Shown piece by piece: positions 1 through 11,274 of a DNA stretch of 64,000 nucleotides. The stretch is from Hypericum androsaemum (taxonomy: Eukaryota > Streptophyta > Magnoliopsida > Malpighiales > Hypericaceae), in assembly GCA_963995505.1 (NCBI GenBank), contig OZ023182.1, positions 18,307,619 to 18,371,618 on the forward strand. Reading direction: 5' to 3'. The position numbers and the translations under genes were made by a program. The first letter of the stretch is position 1, and each line of letters begins with the position of its first letter. The notes below the pieces were generated by a model. That model did not search any database. It worked only from the letters and a program-made list of their open reading frames with translations, and was not told the origin of the DNA.

Positions 1-264
1 CCTAACATCTTCATCGTCGTTAATAAACATTGGACCAAATTGTCCTCTTCCAAATGGACATCTAAATATCAATGGCCCAAATTCTTCATTTGGACCTATT
101 GGGATCTTTTCGTTAACTTTTTTCCGCAAGATATTGTATCTAACAAATGCTGCATGAAACTTCAACTTCTCTTTCCCACCACCTTGGTAATCAAAACCGG
201 TTTCATTGTTGTTGAAAATTACTCCATCGTATTTCAACTTTATTCTTATAACCCGGTTAGCCAT
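1..264 (-). CDS. Possible MULE (MuDR-type) transposase N-terminus, runs off left edge
   Basis: An open frame of 88 codons reads leftward from an ATG at 264 to base 1 with no stop, so the gene continues outside the window. The visible peptide opens MANRVIRIKLKYDG and later has an aromatic and glycine-rich stretch (PFGRGQFGPMF). The short basic beta-like opening resembles the N-terminal domain of plant MuDR-type transposases, but the catalytic domain is not visible and I identified it only by general likeness. The repeat fields at 360-1590, on its 5' side, could be the terminal region of the same element. It could instead be an unrelated repeat protein. Confidence 0.35.
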   Translation of the reverse strand, partial: MANRVIRIKLKYDGVIFNNNETGFDYQGGGKEKLKFHAAFVRYNILRKKVNEKIPIGPNEEFGPLIFRCPFGRGQFGPMFINDDEDVR

Positions 265-481
265 TATGAATACTACAACAAAAGAAAACAGTATGCAATT
301 CTATATTAGCAACACAAAACATAATTTATATTAACGAAAATATCATATAAACATACATTCTTCTCCATCAATTTTTTGGTCCGACCACCTTAAGAACCAG
401 ATGAAATTTAATCGGACTGGCAGGGTGGTCACTTTTTGTACTCGACCATCCGGAATTTACCAAGAAAAAATTCACAATCTG

Positions 482-600
482 ACCGGTCGTTCCGGTCGGA
501 TTGGTCAGACTAACCAGACCGGTCCGACCGACCAGACCGGTCCGACCGACCCAACCAGTCTGATCGACCCGACCGGTCCGACCGACCCGACTCATTAAAC
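482..600. repeat. Imperfect tandem repeats of an ACCGGTCCGACCGACC-like unit
   Basis: Short units built from ACCGG, TCCGACC and GACCGACC follow each other from about 482 to 600. Weaker related sequence lies on both sides (400-480). Small ORFs here on both strands are repeat translations (TGPTDQTGPTDPT-like) and not genes. Confidence 0.8.
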
Positions 601-640
601 CGGTCTGGCCATTGGGGTTGGTCAGTTTATAAAATCCGCA

Positions 641-866
641 CACCCACAAAATTTTAAACAATCAGATATCACACTCAAAAAATAGAAGGAATTAATAATT
701 TCAAAGCTAAAATATACTAATTATTTTTAATTAATGAACAAACTCTACATATATACACCCACAAAATTTTAAACAATCAGATATCACACTCAAAAAATAG
801 AAGGAATTAATAATTTCAAAGCTAAAATATACTAATTATTTTTAATTAATGAACAAACTCTAAATA
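641..866. repeat. Tandem duplication, 115-bp unit x2
   Basis: The block starting CACCCACAAAATTTTAAAC at 641 recurs at 756 and is nearly identical to about 866. No coding content is visible. Confidence 0.9.
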
Positions 867-959
867 TATACCAAAATATTAAAGTAAATTAATTTACCTG
901 GTTTTGGGCAGGGTCTTCTATGGTATGCAGGACGTCTTCGTATGGATGAGAAAAGGCTT

Positions 960-1590
960 CTGCGAGGTATCCATTATATAGGCCATATGATCGACCAAGA
1001 TCCGACCAAAAAAGTCAGATCTTGGACCAATATGATATATTCGACAAAAAATGTCGGATCTTGGTCATATCCGAAATCTCCTATTCAGATTTCGAATATG
1101 GTTTATCGACCAAGATCCGACAAAAACGGTCGGATCTTGGACCAAGATCCGACTTTTTTAGTCGGATGATATATCCGACTAAAAAAGTCGGATCTTGGTC
1201 ATCCGACAAAAAAAGTCGGATCTTGGTCATCCGACAAAAAAAGTCGGATCTTGGTCCAAGATCCGACTTTTTTCGGCGTCCGTGCCACGTGGACACCGTC
1301 CCCGCAATACTTTCAAATCGGACGCTTTTTTTACAAAAAATGGTGAATAGTAACACCATTCAGAAAAAAAACCCTTTATAGCGGATAGGATTATCGACCA
1401 AAATCCGACTAAAAAAAGTCGGATCTTGGTCATCCGACAAAAAAAGTCGGATCTTGGCTCAAGATCCGACTTTTTTCGGCGTCCGTGCCACGTGGACACC
1501 ATCCCCGCAATACTTTCAAATCGGATGCTTTTTTCACAAAAAATGGTGAATAGTAACACCATTCAGGAAAAAAACCCCGGGGAGAAGCAG
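960..1590. repeat. Palindromic GTCGGATCTTGG repeat field with a duplicated block of about 120 bp
   Basis: From about 980 to 1260 and 1395 to 1470, GTCGGATCTTGG and its reverse complement CCAAGATCCGAC alternate, separated by A or T runs, so many short hairpins are possible. A longer block containing CGGCGTCCGTGCCACGTGG and an ATGGTGAATAGTAACACCATT palindrome occurs at about 1261-1385 and again at about 1464-1585 (offset 203). It may be the subterminal region of a DNA transposon. The ORFs here are repeat translations. Confidence 0.8.
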
Positions 1591-1800
1591 TCGTTTATGG
1601 AGAAATTAAATTAATTAATTATTTAAAAAATCTGACAAGTTCGAATGGATCAATATTGAAACTTGGCAGTCAGGCCTACTTCCTAGTATTTGCAAAGATT
1701 TTAGCTTGAATCTTATATTATGACTGAGATAATCAATTTTACTACGGGAAAGCCTAGTATCATTGTACCAGCAAGGTTACAGTCTTTTAAAATTACAATA
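1586..1800. repeat. Dispersed repeat, copy 1 (copy 2 at 24425-24640)
   Basis: About 210 bp beginning near TTTATGGAGAAATTAAATTAATTAATTAT and ending near GTACCAGCAAGGTTACA matches 24430-24635 with scattered substitutions. No coding capacity is seen. From 1800 to 2177 I see nothing recognisable apart from AT-rich sequence next to the cyclase fragment. Confidence 0.75.
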
Positions 1801-2792
1801 TTAATTGACTTTCTCTCTGGTGTTTGCTAGAACTTTATCCTACAAGCATCGTTGGAAAATCAAACTTTAGTAAAGTTTTAACTTATTAATGCATGTCTGA
1901 CTAGTACATCCACTTTATATGGCAACAAAAAAGGATATCAACTGTTCTTGCGTTTCCTAAATTGTCTTTAACCTATTTTTTCAAGTTGTGCATGATAAGC
2001 TCAACATGAGGCCTAATTCTCAGTCAGCTCAGACATTTTTAACTTGGAATCATGTGGAACTTGGATTAGACCAGGATGTTCTTTGTCCAATCACCACAAC
2101 TTTGTAATAAAATATTGAATTGATAAAAAAAAGGGTTAAATTGAGAAGTTTTAGCAGAAGATAGTGAAGCAATCGACCTCCAGCCAGCTATATGATCTTG
2201 TCAGCTCATATGTGGCAAATCCACCTTCAGGATTCTGCAATTTGAAGGGAAGATATTGGTACAAGTATGAAGATCATTCAATAATAGCAATGAGGTCATA
2301 TTGAAATCTAAACAATAATAAACTTCTGAAATTGAACTGAATAAACCCAGAAAATCAAAATTTACTGTATGCACAAAACCAACTGAAAAATGTGGAGTTA
2401 CAAGATATTATGATGAACAATCACCTGTGAAAAATAACTTGAAAGAACCCCCAAAATTGGGGATTTAGATGATAAATCTTGGGTTTCCAAGAGTTACTAT
2501 AATGGCACTTGAACAAGCAACGGAAAGTTGCAGCTTGGGATGAGTTGGAAGTAAAAAATAGTAAAAGATACTGCCAATGACATTCTAAGAAATTGATAAA
2601 TTTTGAAGTACCAAATAAGATAAATTTGTTCCTAGCAATTGTGAAACCAGCTAGGAAGACTCATGCCTCTGCTGCTGGCATAATAAAATTTCTAAATTAA
2701 GCATAAGGGTTATCAATGCACTCATCAGGATAACTAGTAGCTGTCGAACATATAATGTCAGAATTCTTGCTCACCAGTAAGGAGAGTATAAC

Positions 2793-3174
2793 TGTTATGT
2801 GGGGAAGAACGTACCAACGCAGGAAAGTTTCCAGCTCGGACCCGACGTCAACTGATTAGAAATTGCAATATTACCAGACTTCTTTAGGATCCATAGTTTT
2901 TCCCTTTTTATTATTTCCTTTTCCGCATGTTCCTAGTTATCGTTCCCTTTAGGAACTCTTTCCCTTATAGTAGTAGTATTCCTATTTGCTTGCTACAAGT
3001 TTGGCTATATATTGCCATGCTCTCCCTAGTTTTATTCATCAATCAATAAACAAGAAGTCTTTTACCTCAATTACGTTCAATTCCCTTGAGTTAGCATCAC
3101 GGGTCGAGGGAAGAAAGTGCAAAAGCCTAAGGTTACTCACGGTTACAATCTCTGAAGTTCTGCAGCGCATATCA
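2793..3174 (+). repeat. 5' LTR of the Ty3 chromovirus
   Basis: 382 bp, TG...CA ends. It contains a TATATA-like stretch near 3006 that may be the promoter core. It matches 7905-8286 at about 97 percent by eye. Confidence 0.95.
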
Positions 3175-3177
3175 ACT

Positions 3178-3189
3178 TGGTATCAGAGC
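3178..3189 (+). other. Primer binding site, initiator tRNA-Met
   Basis: TGGTATCAGAGC lies 3 bases after the 5' LTR and is complementary to the 3' end of plant initiator tRNA-Met, the usual primer for these elements. Confidence 0.95.
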
Positions 3190-3206
3190 TCCGGCCAGCA
3201 ACATCC

Positions 3207-4967
3207 ATGGTGAACGCTTCCGGCGACGAAGGAGGCGATACCTAGACTGATCAAGCTCCATCGACCATGCTGTCCCAGATCCTAAAGGCAATTGAAGACA
3301 GTAACAAGGTGCTGCGACAGGAATTCCGACAAGAACTCGGTGACCTAGGTCGTCGCCTACAAGCCGTCGAATTCTGCCCCGAGGGAAGGACAGAACCTTC
3401 CGCAGATGATATCCAGGAGGCTGGGTCTCAACTACCACCGCTCCCACCATCGGACTCCTTTCCAGCGCAAACCTAGGCGACGTTTGGGGGTAACCCGGCC
3501 GCACCACCACCAGCGAGGCCCACACAGACGGCCCCTCCGGCCGTCCCTCATTATACTCCACCACACCGCGCCGGCTACAACTCGCGGGGGTACACCAGCT
3601 ACCCAGCGGAGAGTCGAGAAGATCGAGCTCCTGCACGAGGCTACGCTAGAGACCACTTCCAAACGGAGGGTAGAGAAGATAATAGTCGCTGCCAAAAAGA
3701 AAGAGTGGAACGGGCCCACCGTTACCAAGGAGAGGGAAGAGAAGAACGGGCCCAATTCTGAGCCCAGCCCACCAACTATGCCCAGACAGAGGGTAGGTTC
3801 GATAGGGAGCATACTCGTTACCCAACCCTCGAGTCGAGAGGTGGTCCAGGCGTTCCGAAATACTATAAATTAGAGTTTCCCAAGTTCGATGGCAAGGAAG
3901 ACCCTCTGGCATGGATTAATCGGTGCGAACAATTCTTTCGAGGTCAACGCACAGCGGAGGATGACAAGGTTTATCTCGCCTCGTTCCATATGACCGGCAG
4001 CGCGCAACAATGGTTCTATCAGCTGGAACGATATTCAGGAACACCGTCATGGGCGGCCTTCGTCGCCTTATGCCATCAAAGATTTAGACCGCCATCCCGG
4101 AGCAACCTGATGGGCGAGCTGGCCAAACTGACTTGTCAAGGGACGGTACAGCAATACCAAGAGCGATTCTGCGCCCTATTTTGTCGGGTGGACCCCCTAA
4201 CGACGGCACAACAAGTCGACCTTTTTATGTCCGAACTTCCCAACCCGCTCCGCAATGATGTCGAGCTCCAAAATCTGGTCGACCTTCAAGATGCAATGGG
4301 TTTGGCCCGCGCCTATGAGCGTCGAACTATCGTAGATGGGCAGCCACCATCTGCCGCCAGGAATTCTATCCGGACCCAGCAGTGGGGTCGCTCTTCAACA
4401 CCCGTGGCAGTGGCTACAAAGGCACCCATGCGCTCAACTCTGACGTACGCTAGGCGTGCTACCCGGCACCTAACCTCCGCAGAGATGGACGAAAGAAGGA
4501 AGCAGGGGTTGTGCTTCAACTGCGACGAACAGTATGTTCGGGGTCATCGCTGCCAGCGCCTTTTCTCTATCAATTTGGATGATTATGACAACACCGAAGA
4601 AGCTGCTGAGGACAACAATGATTCGAACGACTGCCCGGTCGTATCCATTCATGCCCTGACGGGTATACATTCAGGCAACACAATGCAACTAAGGGTTTCG
4701 ATTGGTTCCAAAAAATTTGTGGCCTTACTCGACTCGGGATCCACTCATAATTTCCTCGGGGAGGGGGTGGCGGTTCGCTCTGGACTACAGATTGAGCCAC
4801 GACCAGGCTTGCGAGTAGCGGTCGCGAACAGAGACCACGTCACCAGTGGAGGTATGTGTCGGGGGGTCAAAATGTGTATTGGTAATGAAGAATTCCAGGT
4901 GGACTGCTACACTATACCTCTTGGGGGTTCGACATCGTGCTCGGCATACAATGGCTTCGCACACTAG
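3207..4967 (+). pseudogene. Gag and protease region of the Ty3 chromovirus, disrupted
   Basis: One frame runs from ATG 3207 to a stop at 4965-4967 but carries internal stops at 3243 (TAG), 3474 (TAG) and 3759 (TGA). The N-terminal part has a short coiled-coil-like segment (SQILKAIEDSNKVLRQEF). The Gag core follows (LEFPKFDGKEDPLAWINRC from about 3868), then a CCHC-type zinc knuckle (CFNCDEQYVRGHRC, about 4512-4553) and an aspartic protease with DSGSTHNF (about 4732-4755). A frameshift near 4922-4927, consistent with loss of one base, ends the frame before RT; the product would lack a Pol fusion. Confidence 0.9.
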
Positions 4968-7900
4968 GGCCAATTCTATGGAATTTTGAAGATCTTCGCA
5001 TGACATTTTGGCGCGAGGGTCGTCGTATCACCTGGACCGGCACTGCAGCTCCCTCCTTTGGCCTTCACACTATCCAGGGGATGGATACTAACCTCATTGA
5101 CGCCCTCTTAGTAGAGTTTGCCAGACTCTTCGCGGAACCTACCGGTCTACCTCCGGACCGTTCATACAGTCATCGGATCCACCTACTTCCGGGTGCAGCA
5201 CCAGTCGCTGTGCGTCCATACCGATACCCTCAGTTACAAAAGGACGAGTTAGAGCGTCAATGCGAGGCCATGTTGCTCCAAGGCACCATCCGGGAAAGCA
5301 ATTCTGAGTTTTCCTCCCCAGTACTGCTAGTGAAGAAGCAAGATGGGACTTGGCATTTCTGCGTCGACTATCGGGTACTTAATGCGCAAACCGTTAAGGA
5401 CTCCCGATTCCGGTCATCGACGAGTTACTCGATGAACTCTGTGGCGCCCGCTTCTTTACTAAGCTGGACCTGCGTTCCGGCTACCACCAAGTGTGCAGGC
5501 ATCCGGATGATGTTAAAAAAATAGCCTTTCGCACTCACCATGGGCATTTTGAGTTCCTGGTCATGCCTTTTGGCTTGACAAACGCCCCTGCAACGTTCCA
5601 AACCCTCATGAACAATTTGTTGCGGCCCTACCTTCGCAAATTTGTGCTGGTTTTCTTCGACGACATCCTGATCTACAGTACATCTTGGTCCGAGCATATG
5701 CAGCACGTTCGACTGGTCTTTTCGCTAATGCAACAACACCAGTTTTACCTCAAAAAGTCCAAATGTACCTTCGGGTCCTCCTCGGTCGCATACCTGGGGC
5801 ATGTGATCTCAGCCAAGGGGGTAGCTATAAATGATGATAAGATTCACTCTGTCACTACATGGCCGGCCCCTAAATCACCCCGCGGACTACGAGGATTTTT
5901 GGGGTTGGCAGGCTACTACCGCAAATTTATCCAAGATTTTGGAATTATTGTGACACCCCTTACCAAATTACTACGTAAGGAGGGTTTCGGTTGGTCTGAG
6001 GAGGCGGAGCAGGCCTTCATCGCCCTCAAGCGGGCTCTTTCCACGGCACCAGTTCTTCAGCTGCCAGATTTTGCAAGGGGATTCGTGGTCGAGTGTGATG
6101 CCTCCGGTATCGGCTTTGGAGCGGTCCTCCATCAAGGATCGGGACCTTTGGCTTTCTTCAGTAAGCCGATAGCTGCCCGAGATGCCAAGTTGGCTGCGTA
6201 TGAGAGGGAGCTTATTGGGCTGGTCCAGGCCGTCCGCCATTGGCGCCCCTATCTCTGGGGATGCCCCTTTACGATCCGCACCGACCACTACAGCCTGAAG
6301 TTCCTTTTGGATCAACGCTTGTCAACGATTCCTCAACACCAGTGGGTGAGCAAGTTGTTTGGTTACGACTTTCAGGTCGAGTATCGCCCAGGAAAACTAA
6401 ATGTGGTCGCTGATGCTCTCTCCCGTCGGGACACTGATTTTGGCGAACTGATGGCCATCTCGGGTCCAACATTCCAGGATTTTGAGGATCTGCGGCACGA
6501 AATTCGTAATGACGCAGAGTTGACGGCCTTGTATGACAAAATCGCTGCAGGTGATATGGACGCTCCTTGGACTGTATCAGGTGGGCTCATCTTATTCGGC
6601 AGGCGTGTGTTCGTGCCTTCGACTTCGGCCCTCCTGCCATCTGTGTTACACGCTGCCCATACGACTGGTCACGAGGGGATTCAAAAGACCTTGCACCGTC
6701 TTCGTGCCGACTTCCATATTTCTAAAGACCGTGCGCTGGTACGTGAATTTGTCCGGGCGTGCGCAACCTGTCAGCGCAATAAGACGGAGCATTTGCATCC
6801 GGCAGGGTTATTACAACCTCTGGAGGTGCCTTCTCAGGTTTGGGCAGATATCGCCATGGATTTTGTCGAGGGCCTTCCCAAAGTCCATGGCAAGTCGGTC
6901 ATCCTGACCGTGGTGGATCGATTTTCGAAATATGCCCACTTCATTCCCCTAGGCCATCCCTATAGTGCAACATCCGTGGCTCGTGCTTTCTTTGATGCGA
7001 TTGCTCGCCTCCATGGCTTCCCTAGCTCTATCGTCAGTGATCGTGACCCGGTATTTACGAGCAATTTTTGGTAAGATCTGTTCCGGATGGCCGGCGTCTG
7101 CCTTAATATGAGTTCCGCTTTCCACCCACAGTTGGATGGCCAGTCAGAGGCCACGAACAAGGTCATCGCCATGTACCTCTGTTGTTTAACTGGCGACCGT
7201 CCTCGGGAATGGCTGAAGTGGCTGCCCTGGGCTGAGTACTGTTACAATACATCTTTCTAGACAGCTCTGCACACAACCCCATTTCAGGTGGTTTATGGTC
7301 GCTCCCCGCCGTCCCTAGTCTCTTATCAGCCTGATGTCGCGCGGGTCGCTGCTGTGGACGATGCTCTACAGTCCCGTGATGAATTTCTTGTTGAGATTCG
7401 GGACCGTCTTCTCCAGGCTCAGAAGCGTGCTAAAAAGTTCTATGATGGTCATCACCGTGAGTTACACTACGAGGTGGGTGACTGGGTTTGGTTACGCCTA
7501 TTTCATCGTGCGGCTTCCTCTCTCCCTGGTCGTGTCGCAGGAAAACTCGGGCCGCAGTATTATGGTCCGTTCCAGGTGACAGCTAAGATTGGTGACGTAG
7601 CCTATCGTCTTGCTCTTCCTGCAGGGACACGTTTGCACAATATGTTTCATGTCGGTCTCTTGAAGAAGTTCCATGGGGAGCCTCCCTCGTTCCCTCCAGC
7701 GTTGCCGCCGCTCAGCCATGGTTGTGTTCTTCCTCTGCCTGTGAAGGCTCTCCGGGCTGCTCGTCGCTGCGGTGCGTGGCATGTCCTCGTGCAGTGGCAT
7801 GGCGCGTCTGAGGCGGATGCCTCTTGGGAGCCATTGGATGATTTTCGGCGCTCTTATCCTGACTTTCAGCTCGAGGACGAGCTGTTATCCGAGGGAGGGA

Positions 7901-7971
7901 GAGATGTTATGTGGGGAAGAACGTACCAACGCAGGAAAGTTTCCAGCTCGGACCCGACGTCAACTGATTAG
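4924..7971 (+). pseudogene. Pol region (RT, RNase H, integrase, chromodomain) of the Ty3 chromovirus, disrupted
   Basis: RT starts in one frame (FDIVLGIQWLRTLGPILWN) and shifts frame near 5403-5412. From there the frame holds the RT catalytic box FFDDIL (about 5656), RNase H (VECDASGIGFGA, RTDHYSLKFLL), an integrase HHCC zinc domain (HxxxTGHEG, CATCQRNK) and the DDE core (MDFVEGLP, SDRDPVFTS). Stops at 7072 (TAA, where a Lys is expected) and 7258 (TAG, probable Gln) break integrase. The C-terminus has a chromodomain-like stretch (VLVQWHGASEADASWEPL), which in chromoviruses directs integration to particular chromatin. The last codons run into the 3' LTR. Confidence 0.92.
7891..7904 (+). other. 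Polypurine tract of the Ty3 chromovirus
   Basis: GAGGGAGGGAGAGA ends exactly at the 3' LTR and would prime plus-strand DNA synthesis. Confidence 0.9.
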
Positions 7972-8286
7972 GAATCGCAATATTACCAGACTTCTTTAGG
8001 ATCCATAGTTTTTCCCTTTTTATTATTTCCTTTTCCGCACGTTCCTAGTTATCGTTCCCTTTAGGAACTCTTTCCCTTATAGTAGTAGTATTCCTATTTG
8101 CTTGCTACGAGTTTGGCTATATAATGCCATGCTCTCCCTAGTTTTATTCATCAATCAATAAACAAGAAGTCTTTTATCTCAATTACGTTCAATTCCCTTG
8201 AGTTAGCATCACGGGTCGAGGGAAGAAAGTGCAAAAGCCTAAGGTTACTCACAGTTACAATCTCCGAAGTTCCGCAGCGTATATCA
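7905..8286 (+). repeat. 3' LTR of the Ty3 chromovirus
   Basis: 382 bp, same ends as the 5' LTR, followed by the target duplication ATAAC at 8287-8291. Confidence 0.95.
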
Positions 8287-8771
8287 ATAACATTGACTGC
8301 ATCGTATAGCCGCTTTGCCTCTATTGGTTCCCCAACAACATCTGGTGAAGCTTTTGATAACACAAGAGCAGCCTGAAAAAAAAAGGCATAACTCTCAATC
8401 CAAGAAAGAGACAAACAGAAATTCAAAGCCTTCAAATGAAAAATACATCCAGACCCTCCGCTGTGCAGTCTGAAATAGGCCATCCATGATTAGCAGTTGA
8501 AAAAGGCCATGCACCCTTGGAAATGTGCCGATACCAATAGTTCAGATCTCCTGGGCAGTCATCCAGAACCTTCCAAAAAAAAGAAATGGAATGTAGGGGA
8601 TCACCTGTAAATGATAGTATCCGCATTCTCAGATAGTGTAGCAGATATCCTGTAACTACCACTGGTAAAAAGATTAAATAGGAAGAATAGTATTCTAAAG
8701 CACAAAGATGGTGAGCCAATTATAGATCACGTACAAGGAAGATAACAAGGTGTACATGCATTTCAAGCTTA

Positions 8772-8858
8772 CCTGTGAATCCGAATCTGAATTATATTGT
8801 TCGGATAATCCGATTCCAAATCCGAACACAAAATTATCGGATTTTTTGCTCACCCCTA
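8772..8858. mobile_element. End of a hAT-like element bordering WAK relic A
   Basis: The sequence ends ...TTTTTTGCTCACCCCTA, the reverse complement of TAGGGGTGAGCAAAAAA, a hAT-type terminus like that of the element at 29939-30675. Inside are repeats of AATCCGAA and CCGAT type. Homology to the other WAK copies stops right at this junction, so an insertion or later deletion probably truncated copy A here. No opposite end was found. Confidence 0.5.
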
Positions 8859-8859
8859 C

Positions 8860-9593
8860 CGTTGTCAGTGGACCCTATAGATATGTTGAGAACCTTGAGG
8901 GAGGACGGGATTGGGGACTGGCAGCAGTTGATGATAGTACAACTACCGTCTACTATCGAGACTGTCTTGTCCTTCTCGCATATGGACATGCATCCACCTA
9001 CACCGGAGTCGTCATGTATTAGATAAGCGATAGTGTTGCAACCCATCGCGGTGAACCTTTTGCGTGTAGAAGATAAGGAGAACGGGGTGGATACTGGGTT
9101 GATACTTCCCACGTCAGAAAAAAGACTCTACTTATTGGAAAAGAAGACATTATTGATGTGTCATTTGCATCACAGAGGGAGGATACCCGGGACACAGTTC
9201 CATCTTCCACCGAAATTTGCAGCACGTTTAAGCCGGAAAGAAGTGTGGGAGTGCCGTTGGAGCTGCAATTTATCTTGAATGCTCTTCCAGGTAAGAACCA
9301 GGTGCGATCCCAACTGGGTACGAAATACTGATACTTCCGCACTGATCTATACAGCCAGGTAAGGCTATAGATGCTGCCTTAGCCAGGCACACTTGATTGA
9401 ATAGTAGCGGCCACAGAAGCAACAGCAGCACTTTTTTTGTTTTTGAAGAGGAGTTGCCATACAAATAGCAGCACACTAAATTGACTGAAAGGGAGACTTC
9501 GCAATGGACTGTTCTTTGTTCTACGTTTCTGTTACTATAGGACACGGAACGACGACTTGGTAAAGTCTTCTCTTGTAGAAAAGCAATGGCCAT
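8860..9593 (-). pseudogene. WAK relic A: GUB_WAK ectodomain fragment
   Basis: The minus strand holds pieces of exon 1 of a wall-associated kinase: a hydrophobic signal region ([20 protein letters not shown]), a degenerate GUB_WAK start (CIDQCGSISISYPVG), then [12 protein letters not shown] and TAMGCN motifs, and INCCQSPIPSSLKVLNIS. Frame changes near 9278 and between about 9110 and 9200 separate the pieces. The canonical [11 protein letters not shown] has become CGSISISYPVG, and the GCY cysteine is lost (GSY). No EGF or kinase exon follows; the sequence ends at a hAT-like terminus at 8858. Confidence 0.88.
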
Positions 9594-9985
9594 GATCGCT
9601 CCACGAATGAATATATGATTAACAGACTAGTCAGGGGCTGGCATAGATTTTTATGATATGCATGCACAACCTGATTTTTTTCTCAAAATTAACCGGTATT
9701 CGGAGACGTACTATGTGAACAGCTACGTCGTACTTTTGGTCGTACGTGGATGATTACGTAGTTCTCGGAAAACATCAAAACAGTCCTAAGTTGTTTATAA
9801 TTTTCAAAAACCCTTTCTGCCTACTCATCTCCCACTTATACTTCTTCCAAGATCATCTTCCCAGGCCAACCCAATGTTCAAAACTCAACCAAATTCAACT
9901 ATAATAGTAGAAAAGCACCCAACTTTAGGCTCTACACCACAATTAATCAGTACCCAGAAACGGAAACCATAAAATTCGCTTACCT
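9594..9985. other. 5' flank of WAK relic A; no gene seen
   Basis: The first part (to about 9710) matches the 5' flanks of other WAK copies, with GATTAACAGACTAGTCAGGG and GATATGCATGCACAA also found near 19670, 21080, 49270 and 61030. The rest is AT-rich with no recognisable feature. Confidence 0.7.
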
Positions 9986-10345
9986 GCTTTCATGGCGTTT
10001 GGAGAAGCTGCCTCGTCAAGCTCAGTTTCGTCATAAACCACATCTTCTTCGTCGAGACGACCGATACGACGCTGATTCCGCCGAGGAGGGCGGGTGGGTC
10101 ACGGCGAAGGTGGCGCCGTTGGGAGTAATCCTTGTGGAAGAGGAAGAGGTGGTCGGAATCAGAAAAATCCGAGCCATCTCCCTCCGGCGAGGAAGAGACG
10201 ACAGCGTCGGGGAGGTTAATTAGGGTTAGGGCTTCTCTCTTGTCCACGAAGAGCTCCTCCCTAAATCCCAAAGCAGCTCCGACTGGGTTCCCAAGAAGAT
10301 GGAAATGGCTTAGATGGAGTGAGGGGCGGGGGAAATTATTTGGGT
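9985..10345 (-). other. GC-rich gene-like fragment, not recognised
   Basis: A GC-rich island in AT-rich sequence with long open stretches on the minus strand. One frame (from 10271) gives LPDAVVSSSPEGDGSDFSDS and continues for about 90 codons. A second frame ends DEEDVVYDETELDEAASPNA just before a GTAAGC that could be a splice donor near 9980. It looks like the first exon of a host gene or a captured piece. Coding may switch frames, which would make it a relic. I do not recognise the family. Confidence 0.35.
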
Positions 10346-10560
10346 AAATTACCTTATGTCCCTGCTGTTTGGTAAAATAGACGATGAGGTCCCTGTAGTT
10401 TTTCTACTGATTTTATTGTCCGAGTAATTTTATTTTATTATACTCTGGCTTCTCTAGCTGATGACATAAATCAATTTTTTCTTATTTTATATTGAAAAAA
10501 GTACAGAAATAATACTTGTGGTTTCACAAATTTTGCACTATGATCATGAACTCTGTAAAC

Positions 10561-11274
10561 GATCATTTGAGTCATGAGTTTGACTTTTTTTGTGTGCAAG
10601 AGGTTCGGAAAGTTCGGGAGCCAAAATTGACTTCGAACTTAGAAACGACGTTATTTTTCTGCTAATTTGGCACGAGGCAAATTATAATTGTAGTTTTGAA
10701 TATTTTGTCTCGCCAAAGTCCTACAACGACAAAACAGAGATAAAAAGTCGTGATAGGACTTGTTAATGGGATCTCAAATTGCATATTCCTTATTAGTTGG
10801 GCCTCGCCCATAAAAAAGTGTTTGGATTATTCAATTTGAATTTCTTAATTTATAATGTGTTTTAGATAATTGTAATTTGGCGAATTATAATTCGATTCGT
10901 GATTATCCGTATGATGGGGGTAAGGAATTAAATGGAGATAGAGCCAACTATTTAAAATTTGGTTGACAAATTCGCAACACCTCTAACCCGGAAGTTTTGG
11001 AGAGTATGCCGCCTTCGATATATGTCACACATAAACGATGCCAAATTAAAGATATTGACCTTCTGTTAGAAGGTAAGAATGAATAGAAGCAGAATCATGT
11101 TGAATCAAGTGTTACAATCTGGTATTTATACAGGCTCATAATCTGCCTAATGGTAGTAACATCAAGTATCCGTTATGACAGCTATCTAATGCAACGGATA
11201 GTTACAACATTAATTACATGGAGAATAGGAGCTAATTACAATATCTACAATCAGTAGTAATGATAGAGGAATGT
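10561..11274. repeat. 715-bp direct repeat, left copy
   Basis: Begins GATCATTTGAGTCATGAGTT and ends GATAGAGGAATGT. It matches 15184-15899 with about a dozen differences. On the minus strand it holds TATAAATACCAGATTGTAAC, which looks like an LTR or promoter core, so the block may itself be part of an old LTR element. It abuts the end of the copia LTR at 11274. Confidence 0.92.

Larger units (their letters stand above)
2793..8286 (+). mobile_element. Ty3-type chromovirus LTR retrotransposon, Reina-like, complete but decayed
   Basis: Two 382-bp LTRs (2793-3174, 7905-8286) begin TGTTATGTGG and end in CA. They differ at about 10 positions by my count. The target duplication ATAAC is perfect (2788-2792 and 8287-8291). 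A tRNA-iMet primer site and a purine-rich tract are present. Domain order is Gag, protease, RT, RNase H, integrase, chromodomain. The short LTRs, 5.5-kb size and C-terminal chromodomain suggest the Reina clade of chromoviruses. Nonsense codons and frameshifts in gag-pol make it non-autonomous now. It lies inside an oxidosqualene cyclase exon. Confidence 0.95.
2178..8569 (-). pseudogene. Oxidosqualene cyclase (triterpene/sterol synthase) gene fragment, three exons, split by a retrotransposon
   Basis: Three exons read on the minus strand. Exon a (8569-8447, 41 codons) encodes [20 protein letters not shown] and the DCTAE motif, which holds the catalytic Asp of 2,3-oxidosqualene cyclases. Exon b (8372-8292, then 2787-2775 plus one copy of ATAAC; 33 codons) encodes GEPIEAKRLYDAVNVIL. 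Exon c (2234-2178, 19 codons) encodes GGFATYELTRSYSWLE. Exons b and c have AG acceptors and GT donors and the frame stays open across all 93 codons. Full-length family members are about 750-770 aa, so this is a small internal part; I found no further exons on either side. Exon b is interrupted by the Ty3 element at 2793-8286. Where the family usually has SLQN before this QW repeat, this copy has SLLN. The family call is strong; which product (amyrin, lupeol, cycloartenol) cannot be told. Confidence 0.85.

Noticed and set aside
401..598. ORFs with TGPTDQTGPTDP repeats
   Set aside because: Translation of short DNA tandem repeats, open on both strands.
3406..3912. Overlapping ORFs in other frames of the Ty3 gag region
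   Set aside because: Shadows; the true gag frame is shown by the zinc knuckle and protease motifs downstream.
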